64,000 nt of DNA from Streptococcus suis (lineage in GTDB: Bacteria; Bacillota; Bacilli; Lactobacillales; Streptococcaceae). Shown piece by piece: positions 32,198-41,070 of the stretch; position 1 is the stretch's first letter, and each line of letters starts with the position of its first letter. The stretch covers positions 27,942 through 91,941 of the forward strand of contig NZ_POJD01000107.1 of the NCBI RefSeq assembly GCF_002960445.1, in the 5' to 3' direction. A program made the position numbers and the translations under genes. A model generated the notes under the pieces. It worked only from the letters and a program-made list of their open reading frames with translations, had not been told where the DNA came from and searched no databases.

Positions 32198-32387
32198 AGA
32201 AAATTTAGCTGAATTAGAAGGAATTGTAACCAAATTGGAGCGTGGGGATGTAGCCTTGGAAGAGGCACTTGCCGAGTTTCAAAAGGGTATGGTTTTATCT
32301 AAGGATTTACAAAAGACACTTGCTGAAGCTGAAAAGACCTTGGTCAAGGTCATGCAGGCAGATGGCAGTGAAGCGGAGATGGACTAA
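32172..32387 (+). CDS. xseB: Exodeoxyribonuclease VII small subunit
   Basis: 71 residues, two helices that wrap Xse[21 protein letters not shown] and the FQKGM segment are diagnostic. GGAGGT inside xseA is its ribosome site. Stop overlaps the ispA start (TAATG). Confidence 0.96.
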   Translation: MSKKTKTFEENLAELEGIVTKLERGDVALEEALAEFQKGMVLSKDLQKTLAEAEKTLVKVMQADGSEAEMD

Positions 32388-33256
32388 TGGGAGTCAGTAA
32401 ATTGCAGCTACTTGAGGAAACCATGGCAGGTTTTTATGAACCTCAGGTAGCAGAACGCCTCAACCAAGCGGTTCTTTATTCGCTACAGGCTGGCGGGAAA
32501 CGAATTCGTCCCTTGCTCCTTTTGACGCTTTTGGAGTCTTTTGGAGTGAAATTAAAACAAGCTCATTACCAAGTGGCAGCCTGTCTTGAGTTTATTCATA
32601 CAGGTAGTCTGATACATGATGATCTACCAGCCATGGACGATGATGATTACCGTCGGGGGCGTTTGACCAACCATAAGAAATTCGACGAAGCGACAGCTAT
32701 TTTAGCAGGGGACAGTCTATTTTTAGATCCGTTTGGATTTTTGGCTCAGGTAGATTTGCCAGCTAAGACCATCCTTGCTCTCGTGAGAGAGCTTTCTCAG
32801 GCATCTGGGACTTTTGGAATGGTTGCTGGTCAGGTCTTGGATATGGCAGGCGAGGGACAAAAATTATCTCTCGAACAATTACAAGCCATCCATGCCAATA
32901 AGACTGGAAAATTATTGACCTTTCCCTTTGTCGCAGCTGGTTTGATTGCTGGACAGTCAGATGAGGTTATCCACCATTTGCGAAAAGCAGGTCAATTGGT
33001 CGGTCTAGCCTTTCAGGTGCGGGATGATATATTGGATGTGACGGCTACTTTTGAGGAAATCGGAAAAACACCGCAAAAGGATCTATTGGCAGAGAAATCT
33101 ACCTACCCAGCTCTGATGGGCTTGGAGGCCTCAAAAGTCTTTCTAGAAGACAGCCTGAATCAAGCAAGCAGTGAGCTAGATCAAGTGGCTCAACTAGTCC
33201 CGTTTTCAAGAGAAGAAATCAAAAAAATCATAGAAAGTTTACGAATCAATGGCTAA
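32387..33256 (+). CDS. ispA: Farnesyl diphosphate synthase
   Basis: Polyprenyl synthase that condenses IPP with DMAPP/GPP to make FPP for undecaprenyl phosphate and other isoprenoids. 289 residues. First Asp-rich motif DDLPAMDDDD near residue 80, second motif DDILD near 210, GGKRIRPLL near 30. Coupled to xseB and overlapping tlyA by 8 bp. Confidence 0.96.
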   Translation: MGVSKLQLLEETMAGFYEPQVAERLNQAVLYSLQAGGKRIRPLLLLTLLESFGVKLKQAHYQVAACLEFIHTGSLIHDDLPAMDDDDYRRGRLTNHKKFDEATAILAGDSLFLDPFGFLAQVDLPAKTILALVRELSQASGTFGMVAGQVLDMAGEGQKLSLEQLQAIHANKTGKLLTFPFVAAGLIAGQSDEVIHHLRKAGQLVGLAFQVRDDILDVTATFEEIGKTPQKDLLAEKSTYPALMGLEASKVFLEDSLNQASSELDQVAQLVPFSREEIKKIIESLRING

Positions 33257-34070
33257 GGAAAGAGTAGATGTACTGGCTTACAAACAGGGGCTTTTTGAAA
33301 CCAGAGAGCAGGCCAAGCGCGGTGTTATGGCTGGGCTAGTTATTTCAGTTATCAACGGCGAGCGATACGACAAACCTGGCGAGAAGATTGACGAGGGAGT
33401 TGAGCTCAAGCTCAAGGGAGAGAAACTCAAGTATGTCAGCCGTGGTGGTCTGAAATTGGAAAAGGCCTTGCAGGTTTTCGACCTATCAGTTGAGGGGCAA
33501 ACGACCATTGATATTGGGGCTTCGACAGGCGGATTTACGGATGTTATGTTGCAGGCTGGCGCCAAGCAGGTCTATGCTGTTGATGTCGGAACCAATCAGC
33601 TGGCTTGGAAATTGCGCCAGGACGAGCGTGTCATCAGCATGGAACAGTACAATTTCCGTTATGCTGAGTTGGCTGATTTTGAAGTGGGTCAACCAAGTTT
33701 TGCTTCGATTGATGTCAGTTTTATCTCTCTAGGCTTGATTTTACCAGCTCTTCACAAGATTTTGGTAGACGGTGGTCAGGTTGTAGCCTTGGTTAAACCC
33801 CAATTTGAAGCAGGTCGGGAGCATATCGGTAAGAACGGAATTGTCAAGGATAAGGCAGTTCACATCAAGGTCTTGGAAGATGTGACTGCTATGGCTGTCG
33901 TAACCGGTTTTTCTGTAAAGAGCCTTAGTTTTTCACCTGTTCAAGGCGGTCATGGTAACACGGAATTTTTAGCTCATTTGGAAAAATCAAACCAGCCTAG
34001 CCCGATTGAACACAGTGAAATAAGAAATATAGTCGATCAAGCACACGAGGAATTTAAGAAGGATGAATAA
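33249..34070 (+). CDS. tlyA: TlyA-family rRNA 2'-O-methyltransferase / hemolysin-like
   Basis: 273 residues. N-terminal S4 RNA-binding domain (RVDVLAYKQGLFETREQAKR) then an FtsJ/RrmJ-like SAM methyltransferase fold with DIGASTGGFTDVMLQAGA (motif I) near residue 87 and ALVKPQFEAG near 180. Methylates ribosomal RNA in characterised members. Part of the overlapping ispA-argR run. Confidence 0.93.
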   Translation: MAKERVDVLAYKQGLFETREQAKRGVMAGLVISVINGERYDKPGEKIDEGVELKLKGEKLKYVSRGGLKLEKALQVFDLSVEGQTTIDIGASTGGFTDVMLQAGAKQVYAVDVGTNQLAWKLRQDERVISMEQYNFRYAELADFEVGQPSFASIDVSFISLGLILPALHKILVDGGQVVALVKPQFEAGREHIGKNGIVKDKAVHIKVLEDVTAMAVVTGFSVKSLSFSPVQGGHGNTEFLAHLEKSNQPSPIEHSEIRNIVDQAHEEFKKDE

Positions 34071-34488
34071 ACGAGAACGATTAGAAGTCATTAAAGATTT
34101 GGTAGTCCGATTTCCCATTGATACTCAGGAAGAAATTGTGGAACGCTTGGAAGCCTTGGGGGTTCATGCAACCCAGGCTACTGTGTCCCGTGATATCAAG
34201 GAATTAGGCATTATCAAGGTTCCATCAGCTGACAAGGGATATGTCTATGGCTTGCCCAAAAGTAGCCTAGTCAAGGTCAAGTCCAATAATATTCTTGACT
34301 TTGCAGTCATGGACAAGATGGTCAACTTAAAATTGGTACCAGGGAGTGCAACGGTCGTAAAAAGGCAGATTTGTGAGTATTTCCAAGAGGAAATCTTCTC
34401 GATTATTGCTGATGATGACAGTATTCTGCTCATTCTGAAGGACCAGGAAACCATCCCCAATTTAGAACGTACGATAAAAGGGTGGTAG
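34063..34488 (+). CDS. argR: ArgR/AhrC family arginine repressor
   Basis: 141-residue regulator. N-terminal winged helix (QEEIVERLEALG, TQATVSRDIKELGI), C-terminal oligomerisation and arginine-binding domain with VPGSATVVK and DDDSILLI. The GTxxGDDT-like arginine site reads ADDDSILLI here, so ligand affinity may differ; streptococci carry several paralogues. Position before recN is conserved in streptococci. Confidence 0.93.
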   Translation: MNKRERLEVIKDLVVRFPIDTQEEIVERLEALGVHATQATVSRDIKELGIIKVPSADKGYVYGLPKSSLVKVKSNNILDFAVMDKMVNLKLVPGSATVVKRQICEYFQEEIFSIIADDDSILLILKDQETIPNLERTIKGW

Positions 34489-34491
34489 GTC

Positions 34492-36153
34492 ATGTTATTA
34501 GAAGTTTCGATCAAGAATTTTGCCATTATTGAACAGGTATCCCTCAATTTTGAAAAGGGGATGACCATCCTATCCGGTGAAACGGGGGCCGGCAAGTCTA
34601 TTATCATCGATGCCATGAACCTGATGTTAGGGGCGCGTGCGACGACGGATGTTATTCGCCACGGAGCAGTCAAGGCGGAGATTGAGGGGCTTTTTTCCTT
34701 TGAAAATAGCAGAGCTCTGGAACAGATTTTGAGTGAACAGGGGATTGAAGTTGCGGACGAACTCATTATCCGTCGGGAAATCCTACAAAATGGTCGTTCC
34801 GTGAGCCGTGTCAATGGGCAGATGGTTAATTTGTCTGTCTTGAAACAAATTGGCCAGCACCTAGTGGACATCCACGGCCAGCATGACCAGGAAGAATTGA
34901 TGAAGGCCCAGCACCATATCCGTCTTTTAGACAGCTTTGGAGAAGATGAGTTTTGGGCTTTAAAAGACCGCTATCAGACCACTTTTGATGCCTATCGTAG
35001 CCTCCGCAAACGAGTGCTCGAAAAGCAGAAAAATGAGCAGGAGCATAAGGCCCGCATTGAGATGCTGGAATACCAAATTGCTGAGATTGAAGCAGCAGCC
35101 CTGCAATCTGGTGAGGATGTCCAGCTCAATCAAGAGCGGGATAAGTTACTCAACCACAAACAGATTGCGGATACCTTGACCAATGCCTATGCTCTGTTAG
35201 ATAATGAAGATTTTTCAAGTTTGAATAATCTACGCTCAGCTATGGGAGACCTGCAAAGTTTAGAAGAATTTGACCCAGAATACCAGCAGCTTTCTAGCAG
35301 TCTGACAGAGGCCTACTATGTCGTTGAAGATGTGACCAAGCGCCTCAGTGATGTGGTGGATAATCTAGACTTCGATGGCAATCGCCTGTTGCAGCTAGAA
35401 AGTCGGTTGGATCTGCTCCACACCATTACTAAAAAATACGGTGGAACGGTCGATGATGTCTTGGATTATTTTGCAAAAATCAGCGAAGAGTACAATCTTC
35501 TAACAGGAAATGACCTATCTGGAGATGACTTGGAAGTGCAACTCAAGACCATGGAGAAGGAATTAGTGACCTTAGCCAGTCAGCTCAGCCAGTCTCGACA
35601 TGAATTGGCTCAGTTGCTGGAAGAGATTATCCGTCAAGAATTACAAGACTTGTACATGGAAAAAGCTCGGTTCCAGGTTCGTTTTACCAAGGGTAAGTTT
35701 AACCGAGAGGGGAATGAAACGGTGGAGTTTTACATCTCTACCAACCCTGGTGAAGACTTCAAGCCTTTGGTCAAGGTTGCCTCTGGTGGAGAATTATCTC
35801 GTTTGATGTTGGCCATTAAGTCAGCCTTTGCCCGTAAGGAAGGCAAGACCTCCATCGTCTTTGACGAGGTGGATACAGGAGTTTCAGGCCGTGTTGCCCA
35901 GGCTATTGCCCAGAAGATATATAAAATCGGCCAATACGGTCAGGTCTTGGCTATCTCACATTTGCCACAGGTGATTGCGATTGCAGACTATCAGTTTTTT
36001 ATTGAGAAAATATCTGATGACCACTCGACTGTTTCTCGCGTCCGTCTATTGACCAAAGAGGAGCGTATCGAGGAAATCGCCAAGATGTTAGCCGGTGACA
36101 AGATTACGGATGCAGCCCGTAGCCAAGCAAAAGAATTGGTTGAAAAAGGTTAG
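34492..36153 (+). CDS. recN: DNA repair protein RecN
   Basis: SMC-like ATPase for double-strand-break repair. 553 residues. Walker A GETGAGKSIIIDAM near residue 30, long coiled coils flanking the middle, signature VASGGELSRLMLAIK near 430, Walker B TSIVFDEVDTGVSG, and LAISHLPQV. Last gene of the xseA run; its terminator stem overlaps the stop codon. Confidence 0.97.
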   Translation: MLLEVSIKNFAIIEQVSLNFEKGMTILSGETGAGKSIIIDAMNLMLGARATTDVIRHGAVKAEIEGLFSFENSRALEQILSEQGIEVADELIIRREILQNGRSVSRVNGQMVNLSVLKQIGQHLVDIHGQHDQEELMKAQHHIRLLDSFGEDEFWALKDRYQTTFDAYRSLRKRVLEKQKNEQEHKARIEMLEYQIAEIEAAALQSGEDVQLNQERDKLLNHKQIADTLTNAYALLDNEDFSSLNNLRSAMGDLQSLEEFDPEYQQLSSSLTEAYYVVEDVTKRLSDVVDNLDFDGNRLLQLESRLDLLHTITKKYGGTVDDVLDYFAKISEEYNLLTGNDLSGDDLEVQLKTMEKELVTLASQLSQSRHELAQLLEEIIRQELQDLYMEKARFQVRFTKGKFNREGNETVEFYISTNPGEDFKPLVKVASGGELSRLMLAIKSAFARKEGKTSIVFDEVDTGVSGRVAQAIAQKIYKIGQYGQVLAISHLPQVIAIADYQFFIEKISDDHSTVSRVRLLTKEERIEEIAKMLAGDKITDAARSQAKELVEKG

Positions 36154-36171
36154 GCAACTAGCCTTTTTTGC
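36146..36171 (+). terminator. Terminator of recN
   Basis: AAGGTTAG-GCAA-CTAGCCTT with one G-T pair, then T run; the TAG stop lies in the stem. Confidence 0.85.
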
Positions 36172-36248
36172 TTTTGTTTTTATGTTTATTTTTAGATTGA
36201 AATTTGTTATAATAAAGGATAATACAGAAGAGAACGGAAGGACACTTG

Positions 36249-37082
36249 ATGATGAAGATTAAAATTGTAACAGATTCTAGTACTACAATAGAAGCTGGTT
36301 TGGCTAAGGAGTTGGGGATTACCATCATTCCTTTGTCTGTTATGGTGGATGGGGTTGTCTATTCAGATAGAGACTTATCAGAAGGTGAGTTTCTCGACTT
36401 GATGAGAGGAGCCAAGCACTTACCGAAGACCAGTCAACCACCGGTAGGTCTCTTTGCGGAAACATTTAGCCAATTAGCTAAAGATGGTAGTCAGATTATT
36501 GCAATCCTTCTTTCTCATGCCTTGTCAGGAACGGTTGAAGCAGCCCGTCAAGGAGCTACCTTGTCTGGTGCAGATGTGACTGTTCTTGACTCTGGATTTA
36601 CCGACCAGGCAGCAAAATTTCAGGTAGTGGAAGCGGCTAGACTGGCACAAGCTGGTGCTAACAAGGAAGAAATCCTTTCGGCCATTGAAGAGGTCAAAGA
36701 TAAGACTGAACTATATATCGGGGTATCTACCTTAGAAAATCTAGTCAAGGGTGGTCGTATTGGTCGTGTGCAAGGGCTGCTTAGCAGTCTGCTCAACATT
36801 CGAGTTATCATGGAAATGAAGAACCATCAATTAACTCCCATTGTAAAAGGTCGTGGGAATAAAACCTTTAAAAAATGGCTAGAAGAATTTGTAGTGAGTT
36901 TATCTGACAAATCGGTGGCGGAGATTGGAATTTCATACTCAGGTAAGGCGGACTTTGCCAATGAAATAAAAGACTTGCTCCAGCCCCATGTAGAAACAGA
37001 TATTTCTGTATTGGAAACAGGTTCTATCATTCAAACTCACACGGGTGAGGATGCCTGGGCTATCCTAGTTCGCTATGAATAA
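36249..37082 (+). CDS. DegV family protein (fatty-acid-binding, FakB-like)
   Basis: 277 residues. N-terminal [14 protein letters not shown] and the [28 protein letters not shown] blocks are typical DegV. Family members bind a fatty acid for FakA kinase so that it can enter phospholipids. GGAAGGA precedes tandem ATGs at 36249 and 36252. Overlaps the lipase gene by 8 bp. Confidence 0.92.
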   Translation: MMKIKIVTDSSTTIEAGLAKELGITIIPLSVMVDGVVYSDRDLSEGEFLDLMRGAKHLPKTSQPPVGLFAETFSQLAKDGSQIIAILLSHALSGTVEAARQGATLSGADVTVLDSGFTDQAAKFQVVEAARLAQAGANKEEILSAIEEVKDKTELYIGVSTLENLVKGGRIGRVQGLLSSLLNIRVIMEMKNHQLTPIVKGRGNKTFKKWLEEFVVSLSDKSVAEIGISYSGKADFANEIKDLLQPHVETDISVLETGSIIQTHTGEDAWAILVRYE

Positions 37083-37908
37083 TCGGAAGTTGATACAGGG
37101 ACTTGTCTTCTTTTTTCTCTGTCTATTAGGGTCAATCTTCCTATTCCATCAGTTAATACCCCAGGCGCCGTCACGCATCAGTCAAGAAGAGCTAGGTCTT
37201 TCAGTGAATAGGAAATTTCGCTATTTGGCTCTTGGGGATTCCTTGACAGAAGGAGTGGGGGATGTGACAGGTCAAGGTGGTTTTGTCCCCTTGCTTGCCC
37301 AGTCGCTAGTCAATGAGTACGGTTATGAGGTAGACGTTCAAAATTTTGGAGTTTCCGGCAACACCAGTAAGCAAATCTTGAAGCGGATGAAGGAGAATGA
37401 GGAACTCCAACAGGCCTTAAAAGAAGCTGATTTATTAACCTTGACGGTTGGTGGAAATGATCTTCGTAAGGTCATTGTCAGTAATTTAAGTAACCTCAAG
37501 CTCTCTACCTTTGATAAGCCGGCAAGGGAATACGGGAGAAATCTAGAAAAGATTGTCAAACGGGCAAGACAGGAGAATGCCGATCTCCCTATCTATATCT
37601 TGGGAATTTACAATCCCTTCTATCTCAGTTTTCCTGAATTGACCGAGATGCAGACTGTGGTTGATAAATGGAATCAGACAACCAATCAAATCACGGAAAA
37701 ATACAAGGATGTTTACTTTGTAGAAATCAATGACTTGCTCTATAAAGGTTTGGAAGGCGAGATGGGGCTTAGCCAGTCTAGTTCGGCTAGCACAAATAAT
37801 TTATTGTACGAAGATGATCATTTTCATCCCAATAATACGGGATATGAAATCATGAAAAAAGCACTATTGGAGAAGATGTATGAAACTGAGAAAAGCTGGA
37901 CACCTTAA
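37075..37908 (+). CDS. SGNH/GDSL-family lipase or esterase, membrane-anchored
   Basis: 277 residues. N-terminal hydrophobic helix (about 8-24) as signal anchor. SGNH block [13 protein letters not shown] near residue 53, block II Gly ([10 protein letters not shown]), block III GGNDL, and block V DDHFHPN with the catalytic Asp-His pair. Likely acts outside the membrane on lipid or carbohydrate esters. Overlaps degV and the ypmS-like gene, so the three are coupled. Confidence 0.9.
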   Translation: MNNRKLIQGLVFFFLCLLGSIFLFHQLIPQAPSRISQEELGLSVNRKFRYLALGDSLTEGVGDVTGQGGFVPLLAQSLVNEYGYEVDVQNFGVSGNTSKQILKRMKENEELQQALKEADLLTLTVGGNDLRKVIVSNLSNLKLSTFDKPAREYGRNLEKIVKRARQENADLPIYILGIYNPFYLSFPELTEMQTVVDKWNQTTNQITEKYKDVYFVEINDLLYKGLEGEMGLSQSSSASTNNLLYEDDHFHPNNTGYEIMKKALLEKMYETEKSWTP

Positions 37909-38473
37909 TATCTGGAAGTGGCTCTTCTTGGTTCAATTGGCTTTGACATTGGGGGCGGGTCTGGTTTTTCTAAATCGTATCCAAGTTAAGAGAGAAAATA
38001 TGACGGAATTGGTACCATCTAGCCAGACAGATGCAAAAGTGGGGACTTTCGCGACCAACCGTGAAGCCCTTAATCAAACCATTGCCAACTATTTAAAAGA
38101 TTACCAAACGAAGAATTTTTCTTACCAATTATTTGTGACTAACCAACAGGTTGTTTTTGAAGGAACCTATCAGGTATTTGGTGTAGATATCCCCTTGTAT
38201 ATCTATTTTCAACCTCTCAAAATGGAAGATGGTAATGTTCTTCTACGCATATTGGAAATTTCAGCAGGAAATCTGTCCTTGCCCAAGGCAGAAGTTTTAG
38301 CCTATCTGCAAAAAAACTACAAATTACCCACCTTTGTCAAAATAAATTCCCAAGAGGCAGCAATTCAGTTAAAAATAACAGAATTGGACAATAAATTTGG
38401 CATTTACGGTCAGGCCAATACCATTGATTTATACAACGACCAAATTATTGTTGATATATACAGAAAAAGGTAA
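37880..38473 (+). CDS. YpmS family protein (DUF2140)
   Basis: 197 residues with one N-terminal membrane helix (about 12-32) and an external beta-rich domain (VFEGTYQVFGVDIPLYIYF). YpmS follows the GDSL lipase gene YpmR in Bacillus in the same order. Function unknown; probably envelope-associated. Overlaps the lipase by 29 bp. Confidence 0.85.
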   Translation: MKLRKAGHLNIWKWLFLVQLALTLGAGLVFLNRIQVKRENMTELVPSSQTDAKVGTFATNREALNQTIANYLKDYQTKNFSYQLFVTNQQVVFEGTYQVFGVDIPLYIYFQPLKMEDGNVLLRILEISAGNLSLPKAEVLAYLQKNYKLPTFVKINSQEAAIQLKITELDNKFGIYGQANTIDLYNDQIIVDIYRKR

Positions 38474-38491
38474 GAAACCAGCATTAAAAAC

Positions 38492-38520
38492 TTGACCAAA
38501 TGGCTAAATTTCGGTACACT
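38492..38520 (+). promoter_or_regulatory. hup promoter
   Basis: TTGACC, 17-bp spacer, TACACT; 46 bp before the HU start. Confidence 0.85.
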
Positions 38521-38566
38521 ATAAAAGTGAGTAAAATCTCAGAAAATTATTGGAGGACTTAGCAAA

Positions 38567-38842
38567 ATGGCTAATAAACAAGATTTGATTGCAAAAGTTG
38601 CAGAAGCAACTTCATTGACTAAAAAAGATTCAGCAGCAGCTGTTGACGCAGTATTTGCAGCAGTAGCAGACTACCTTGCAGCTGGTGAAAAAGTACAATT
38701 GATCGGCTTCGGTAACTTTGAAGTTCGTGAGCGTTCAGCACGTACAGGTCGCAACCCTCAAACAGGTGCAGAAATCAAAATCGCAGCATCTAAAGTACCT
38801 GCTTTCAAAGCTGGTAAAGCTCTTAAGGATGCGGTAAAATAA
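38567..38842 (+). CDS. hup: DNA-binding protein HU
   Basis: 91-residue nucleoid protein. Dimer helices ([19 protein letters not shown]), beta-arm with [17 protein letters not shown] carrying the DNA-intercalating proline, and C-terminal [15 protein letters not shown]. Highly biased codon use. The reading frame is complete, so the prophage did not break the gene; phages are known to use the hup 3' side as an insertion site in streptococci. Confidence 0.98.
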   Translation: MANKQDLIAKVAEATSLTKKDSAAAVDAVFAAVADYLAAGEKVQLIGFGNFEVRERSARTGRNPQTGAEIKIAASKVPAFKAGKALKDAVK

Positions 38843-38851
38843 TTCAGCATC

Positions 38852-38899
38852 AAAAAGCCCGTCATATCAAGCTTTCTAGCTTGTCCGACGGGCTTTTTT
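38852..38899 (+). terminator. Terminator of hup
   Basis: Long stem AAAAAGCCCGTC/GACGGGCTTTTTT with an inner CAAGCT-TTCT-AGCTTG hairpin, ending in T run. Confidence 0.9.
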
Positions 38900-38904
38900 C
38901 TGTG

Positions 38905-38926
38905 TTTTGGGGCATTTTTGGGGCAT
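38905..38926. repeat. Tandem 11-bp repeat, candidate attL or integrase arm site
   Basis: Two adjacent perfect copies of TTTTGGGGCAT between the hup terminator and the integrase stop codon. Position fits an attachment or integrase-binding site; the matching attR is outside the window. Confidence 0.5.
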
Positions 38927-38930
38927 AAAA

Positions 38931-40073
38931 TCAGTAATTTTCCATGATTTCAGCTACATTAGCCTTGAGTTTCTTTGTGACATGGGTGTAAATTTGGGTT
39001 GTAGTCTTAGCATCTGCATGTCCGACACGGTCCATGATGGCTTTCAAGGGAACTCTGTTTTCTGCTAGACGGCTGACAAGGGTATGACGGAAGATGTGGC
39101 TAGTGAGTTTTTTTTGTATAGGCTTTTCAAGCCGTTCGTTCGCTTTTTTAAGAGCTAAGTTGAAAGAGTTTGTTTGCATCGGTACACCATTCTTGGTCGT
39201 AAAGATGTAGCCCATATCTTTATATCGTGGATTGGTATTTTTTTCTAGCTCATTCATGAACTCCAATTCCTCTATAATTTCCATTTCCCGTTTGGTCATG
39301 AATGTTTCACGATAGGAAGCGTTGGTTTTTGGGGTCGTTTTCTCACCGTTACGATAGCCTTCAGTATGGTCGTAGGTACCGTGTAATTGTAAAATCTTGG
39401 TCTCAAAATCACGGTTTTCTGGCTCAAGGCTGACAGCTTCGCCGATACGGCAACCGTTAAGACTCATAAATTCTGCTAGTAATGCAGTTCGGTATGTGCT
39501 AGGTCGCCTGAATAATTCCTTTAGCAGTGGCTTTATTTCGTCTTCCTCGAGATATTTTTCTTCAATCTTTTTCCAGTCTTCCAAGGTCTTTTTAATCCGT
39601 GGAAGTTTGGCCCGTCTAGAAGGATTGTCTTTGATGATGTCCAAGTCAACTGCATAATCAAAAGCAAGGTTTAACATGGATTTGGTACGCTCTTTCTTGT
39701 TCCTGGAGCAATTCAGGTTGTCTAGGTAATTTTGGACGTATTTTGGGTCAATATTGACTACTTTGATATCCAGACCAAAACTGTCTCTGATTTCCTTAAT
39801 ATTGCCCTTCAGAGAAGCGATTGAAGTGCGTTTGATTTCTTGTTGGTAGAAAGTCCACCATTGGTCGAAAAGATCTGTAAATAGCATTTCAGAGCTTTTC
39901 AGCTTGCTGAGGATGTCCGCTATCTTTGCATCCAATATTTTCTGGGCCTCTTTTCTGATACGTGGAGTATCTTTCTCCATCAATACAGATGTTCGTTTCC
40001 ACTTTTGAGTATATGGATCTTTGTATCTTTCAACAAAATTCACTTTTCCGGATTTATGTGCTTCTGTCCACAT
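38931..40073 (-). CDS. int: Phage tyrosine integrase
   Basis: 380-residue site-specific recombinase. N-terminal AP2-like arm-binding domain (FVERYKDPYTQKWKR), core-binding SAM-like domain, then the catalytic domain with Arg in LNGCRIGEA, HIFRHT (H-x-x-R), VGHADAKTT and nucleophile Tyr in QIYTHVTKK. GAGGT precedes the ATG. Points toward hup at the left prophage edge. No minus-strand terminator separates it from the upstream PIN gene, so it may be the last gene of the lysogeny operon. Confidence 0.97.
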   Translation of the reverse strand: MWTEAHKSGKVNFVERYKDPYTQKWKRTSVLMEKDTPRIRKEAQKILDAKIADILSKLKSSEMLFTDLFDQWWTFYQQEIKRTSIASLKGNIKEIRDSFGLDIKVVNIDPKYVQNYLDNLNCSRNKKERTKSMLNLAFDYAVDLDIIKDNPSRRAKLPRIKKTLEDWKKIEEKYLEEDEIKPLLKELFRRPSTYRTALLAEFMSLNGCRIGEAVSLEPENRDFETKILQLHGTYDHTEGYRNGEKTTPKTNASYRETFMTKREMEIIEELEFMNELEKNTNPRYKDMGYIFTTKNGVPMQTNSFNLALKKANERLEKPIQKKLTSHIFRHTLVSRLAENRVPLKAIMDRVGHADAKTTTQIYTHVTKKLKANVAEIMENY

Positions 40074-40092
40074 TGTTTTTTACCTCATTTTC

Positions 40093-40101
40093 TGTTAAAA
40101 T
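40093..40101 (+). promoter_or_regulatory. Extended -10 promoter divergent from int
   Basis: TGTTAAAAT on the plus strand inside the int leader; it would start the small RNA at about 40108. Confidence 0.5.
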
Positions 40102-40104
40102 GGG

Positions 40105-40192
40105 TATAAAGAAAAGGGCTTTTTAATGCCTAATTCTTTATACAAGTTGCCTCACGCTCTCCATGACCAAACTTCGAGCGTGGGGCTTTTTT
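40105..40192 (+). ncRNA. Candidate small structured RNA antisense to the int leader
   Basis: Two consecutive hairpins. First: TATAAAGAA (40105-40113) pairs perfectly with TTCTTTATA (40134-40142). Second: GCCTCACGCTC (40149-40159) pairs with GAGCGTGGGGC (40176-40186) and is followed by TTTTTT, a rho-independent terminator that works only on the plus strand, where no protein gene exists. An extended -10 sits just upstream. Predicted transcript about 85 nt, antisense to any PIN-int readthrough mRNA. Expression is inference. Confidence 0.5.
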
Positions 40193-40200
40193 ATTTGTAA

Positions 40201-40725
40201 TTAATAGTGCAACCAGACTATATCTTCGGGATGATTTCCAAAGTCTTTGTCGTGACTAACGATTTTTAAATTGTTTGTCAACATTTTAGAATAGACTAGA
40301 TCATTGTAGTCATTCATTTGACGATAACTATTCAAACTATCTCTGACATGCCATAACTTAATAGGTAATATTTTACTTTGAGATAAGATATCGTTTTTGA
40401 CGCTTTCACAAGCCAGTTGATAATGGTGTTTAAAATCTAATGTTTGTTGATAATCTCGCTTAAATGCAAAGTTTCGAGAGTTTAACCCATTATTTCTAAG
40501 ATAAGAATTATAGGCTGTTCGACAAATGACATTGATATATTCCGAGATAATTTGTGAATTAACAAATAGCTTACACTGATTTGATTGAGCTTCAGCTAAG
40601 AAGTTTTCATAGCCAAAAGTATTCGTTGAAAATGGTGAATAAAGATAAATCCAGACATTGGAGTCTACAATAAATGAGTCTCCTTTTGAGTAAGTATAGT
40701 TTTTGAGGTCAATATCAATAGCCAT
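40201..40725 (-). CDS. PIN-domain protein, putative RNase effector
   Basis: 174 residues. PIN-fold acidic residues are visible: Asp21 and Asn23 in VDSNVWIYLY, Glu62 in SEYINV, Asp142 in DYNDLVY, and Asp159/Asp161 in HDKDF. PIN proteins are metal-dependent nucleases and include VapC toxins. No VapB-like antitoxin is adjacent; the gene instead overlaps the STAS-like gene by 11 bp and follows a GHKL ATPase. Likely effector or regulator of that trio (inference). Could alternatively act in phage RNA turnover. Confidence 0.75.
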   Translation of the reverse strand: MAIDIDLKNYTYSKGDSFIVDSNVWIYLYSPFSTNTFGYENFLAEAQSNQCKLFVNSQIISEYINVICRTAYNSYLRNNGLNSRNFAFKRDYQQTLDFKHHYQLACESVKNDILSQSKILPIKLWHVRDSLNSYRQMNDYNDLVYSKMLTNNLKIVSHDKDFGNHPEDIVWLHY

Positions 40726-41059
40726 CAGCCATTACCTCGTCTTGTAAATCTGCTAGTTCTTGTCTTTTTTCTTTGCTATTAGATAATACTAAAGCGATTT
40801 TTTGAAAATGTGAATCACTAACGGACGAGCGCTTAATCTTAACCAATTTTGTTAAGACATCTATTGGTTTTAGGTCGTAGAGTTGTCCGATCGCGAGATT
40901 AAGAAAGGCAGTCGTTAGGGTAGTGATGCCTGTAAAGTCAAGTGTGACTGATTCGTCTTGATCGATATACTTTTTGATTTCTTGAAAAACAAGCTCACCA
41001 GTTTCAGATAATATTGCTGACTTACTATTTATAATATCAGAAATTTTTAGTGTTTCCAT
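40715..41059 (-). CDS. STAS-like (DUF4325) protein
   Basis: 114 residues from ATG 41059, set by AAAGGAG six bases upstream. The middle LDFTGITTLTTAFLNLAIG aligns with the strand-loop-helix of STAS anti-sigma antagonists, where Ser is phosphorylated; here Thr49/Thr50 take that place. Fits PF14213 (DUF4325). It sits between a GHKL ATPase and a PIN gene, which suggests a partner-switch regulator (inference). Confidence 0.72.
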   Translation of the reverse strand: METLKISDIINSKSAILSETGELVFQEIKKYIDQDESVTLDFTGITTLTTAFLNLAIGQLYDLKPIDVLTKLVKIKRSSVSDSHFQKIALVLSNSKEKRQELADLQDEVMADGY

Positions 41060-41070
41060 TTTTGTCTCCT

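Noticed and set aside
34245..34871. 208-residue minus-strand ORF across argR and recN
   Set aside because: Both plus-strand genes are clearly real and this frame is a by-product of their codon use.
38567..38842. Disruption of hup by the prophage
   Set aside because: The HU frame is full length with its own terminator; insertion is downstream.
40201..41059. PIN and STAS-like genes as a simple VapBC pair
   Set aside because: The STAS-like protein has no AbrB, RHH or other VapB-type DNA-binding segment, and a GHKL ATPase is part of the same unit.
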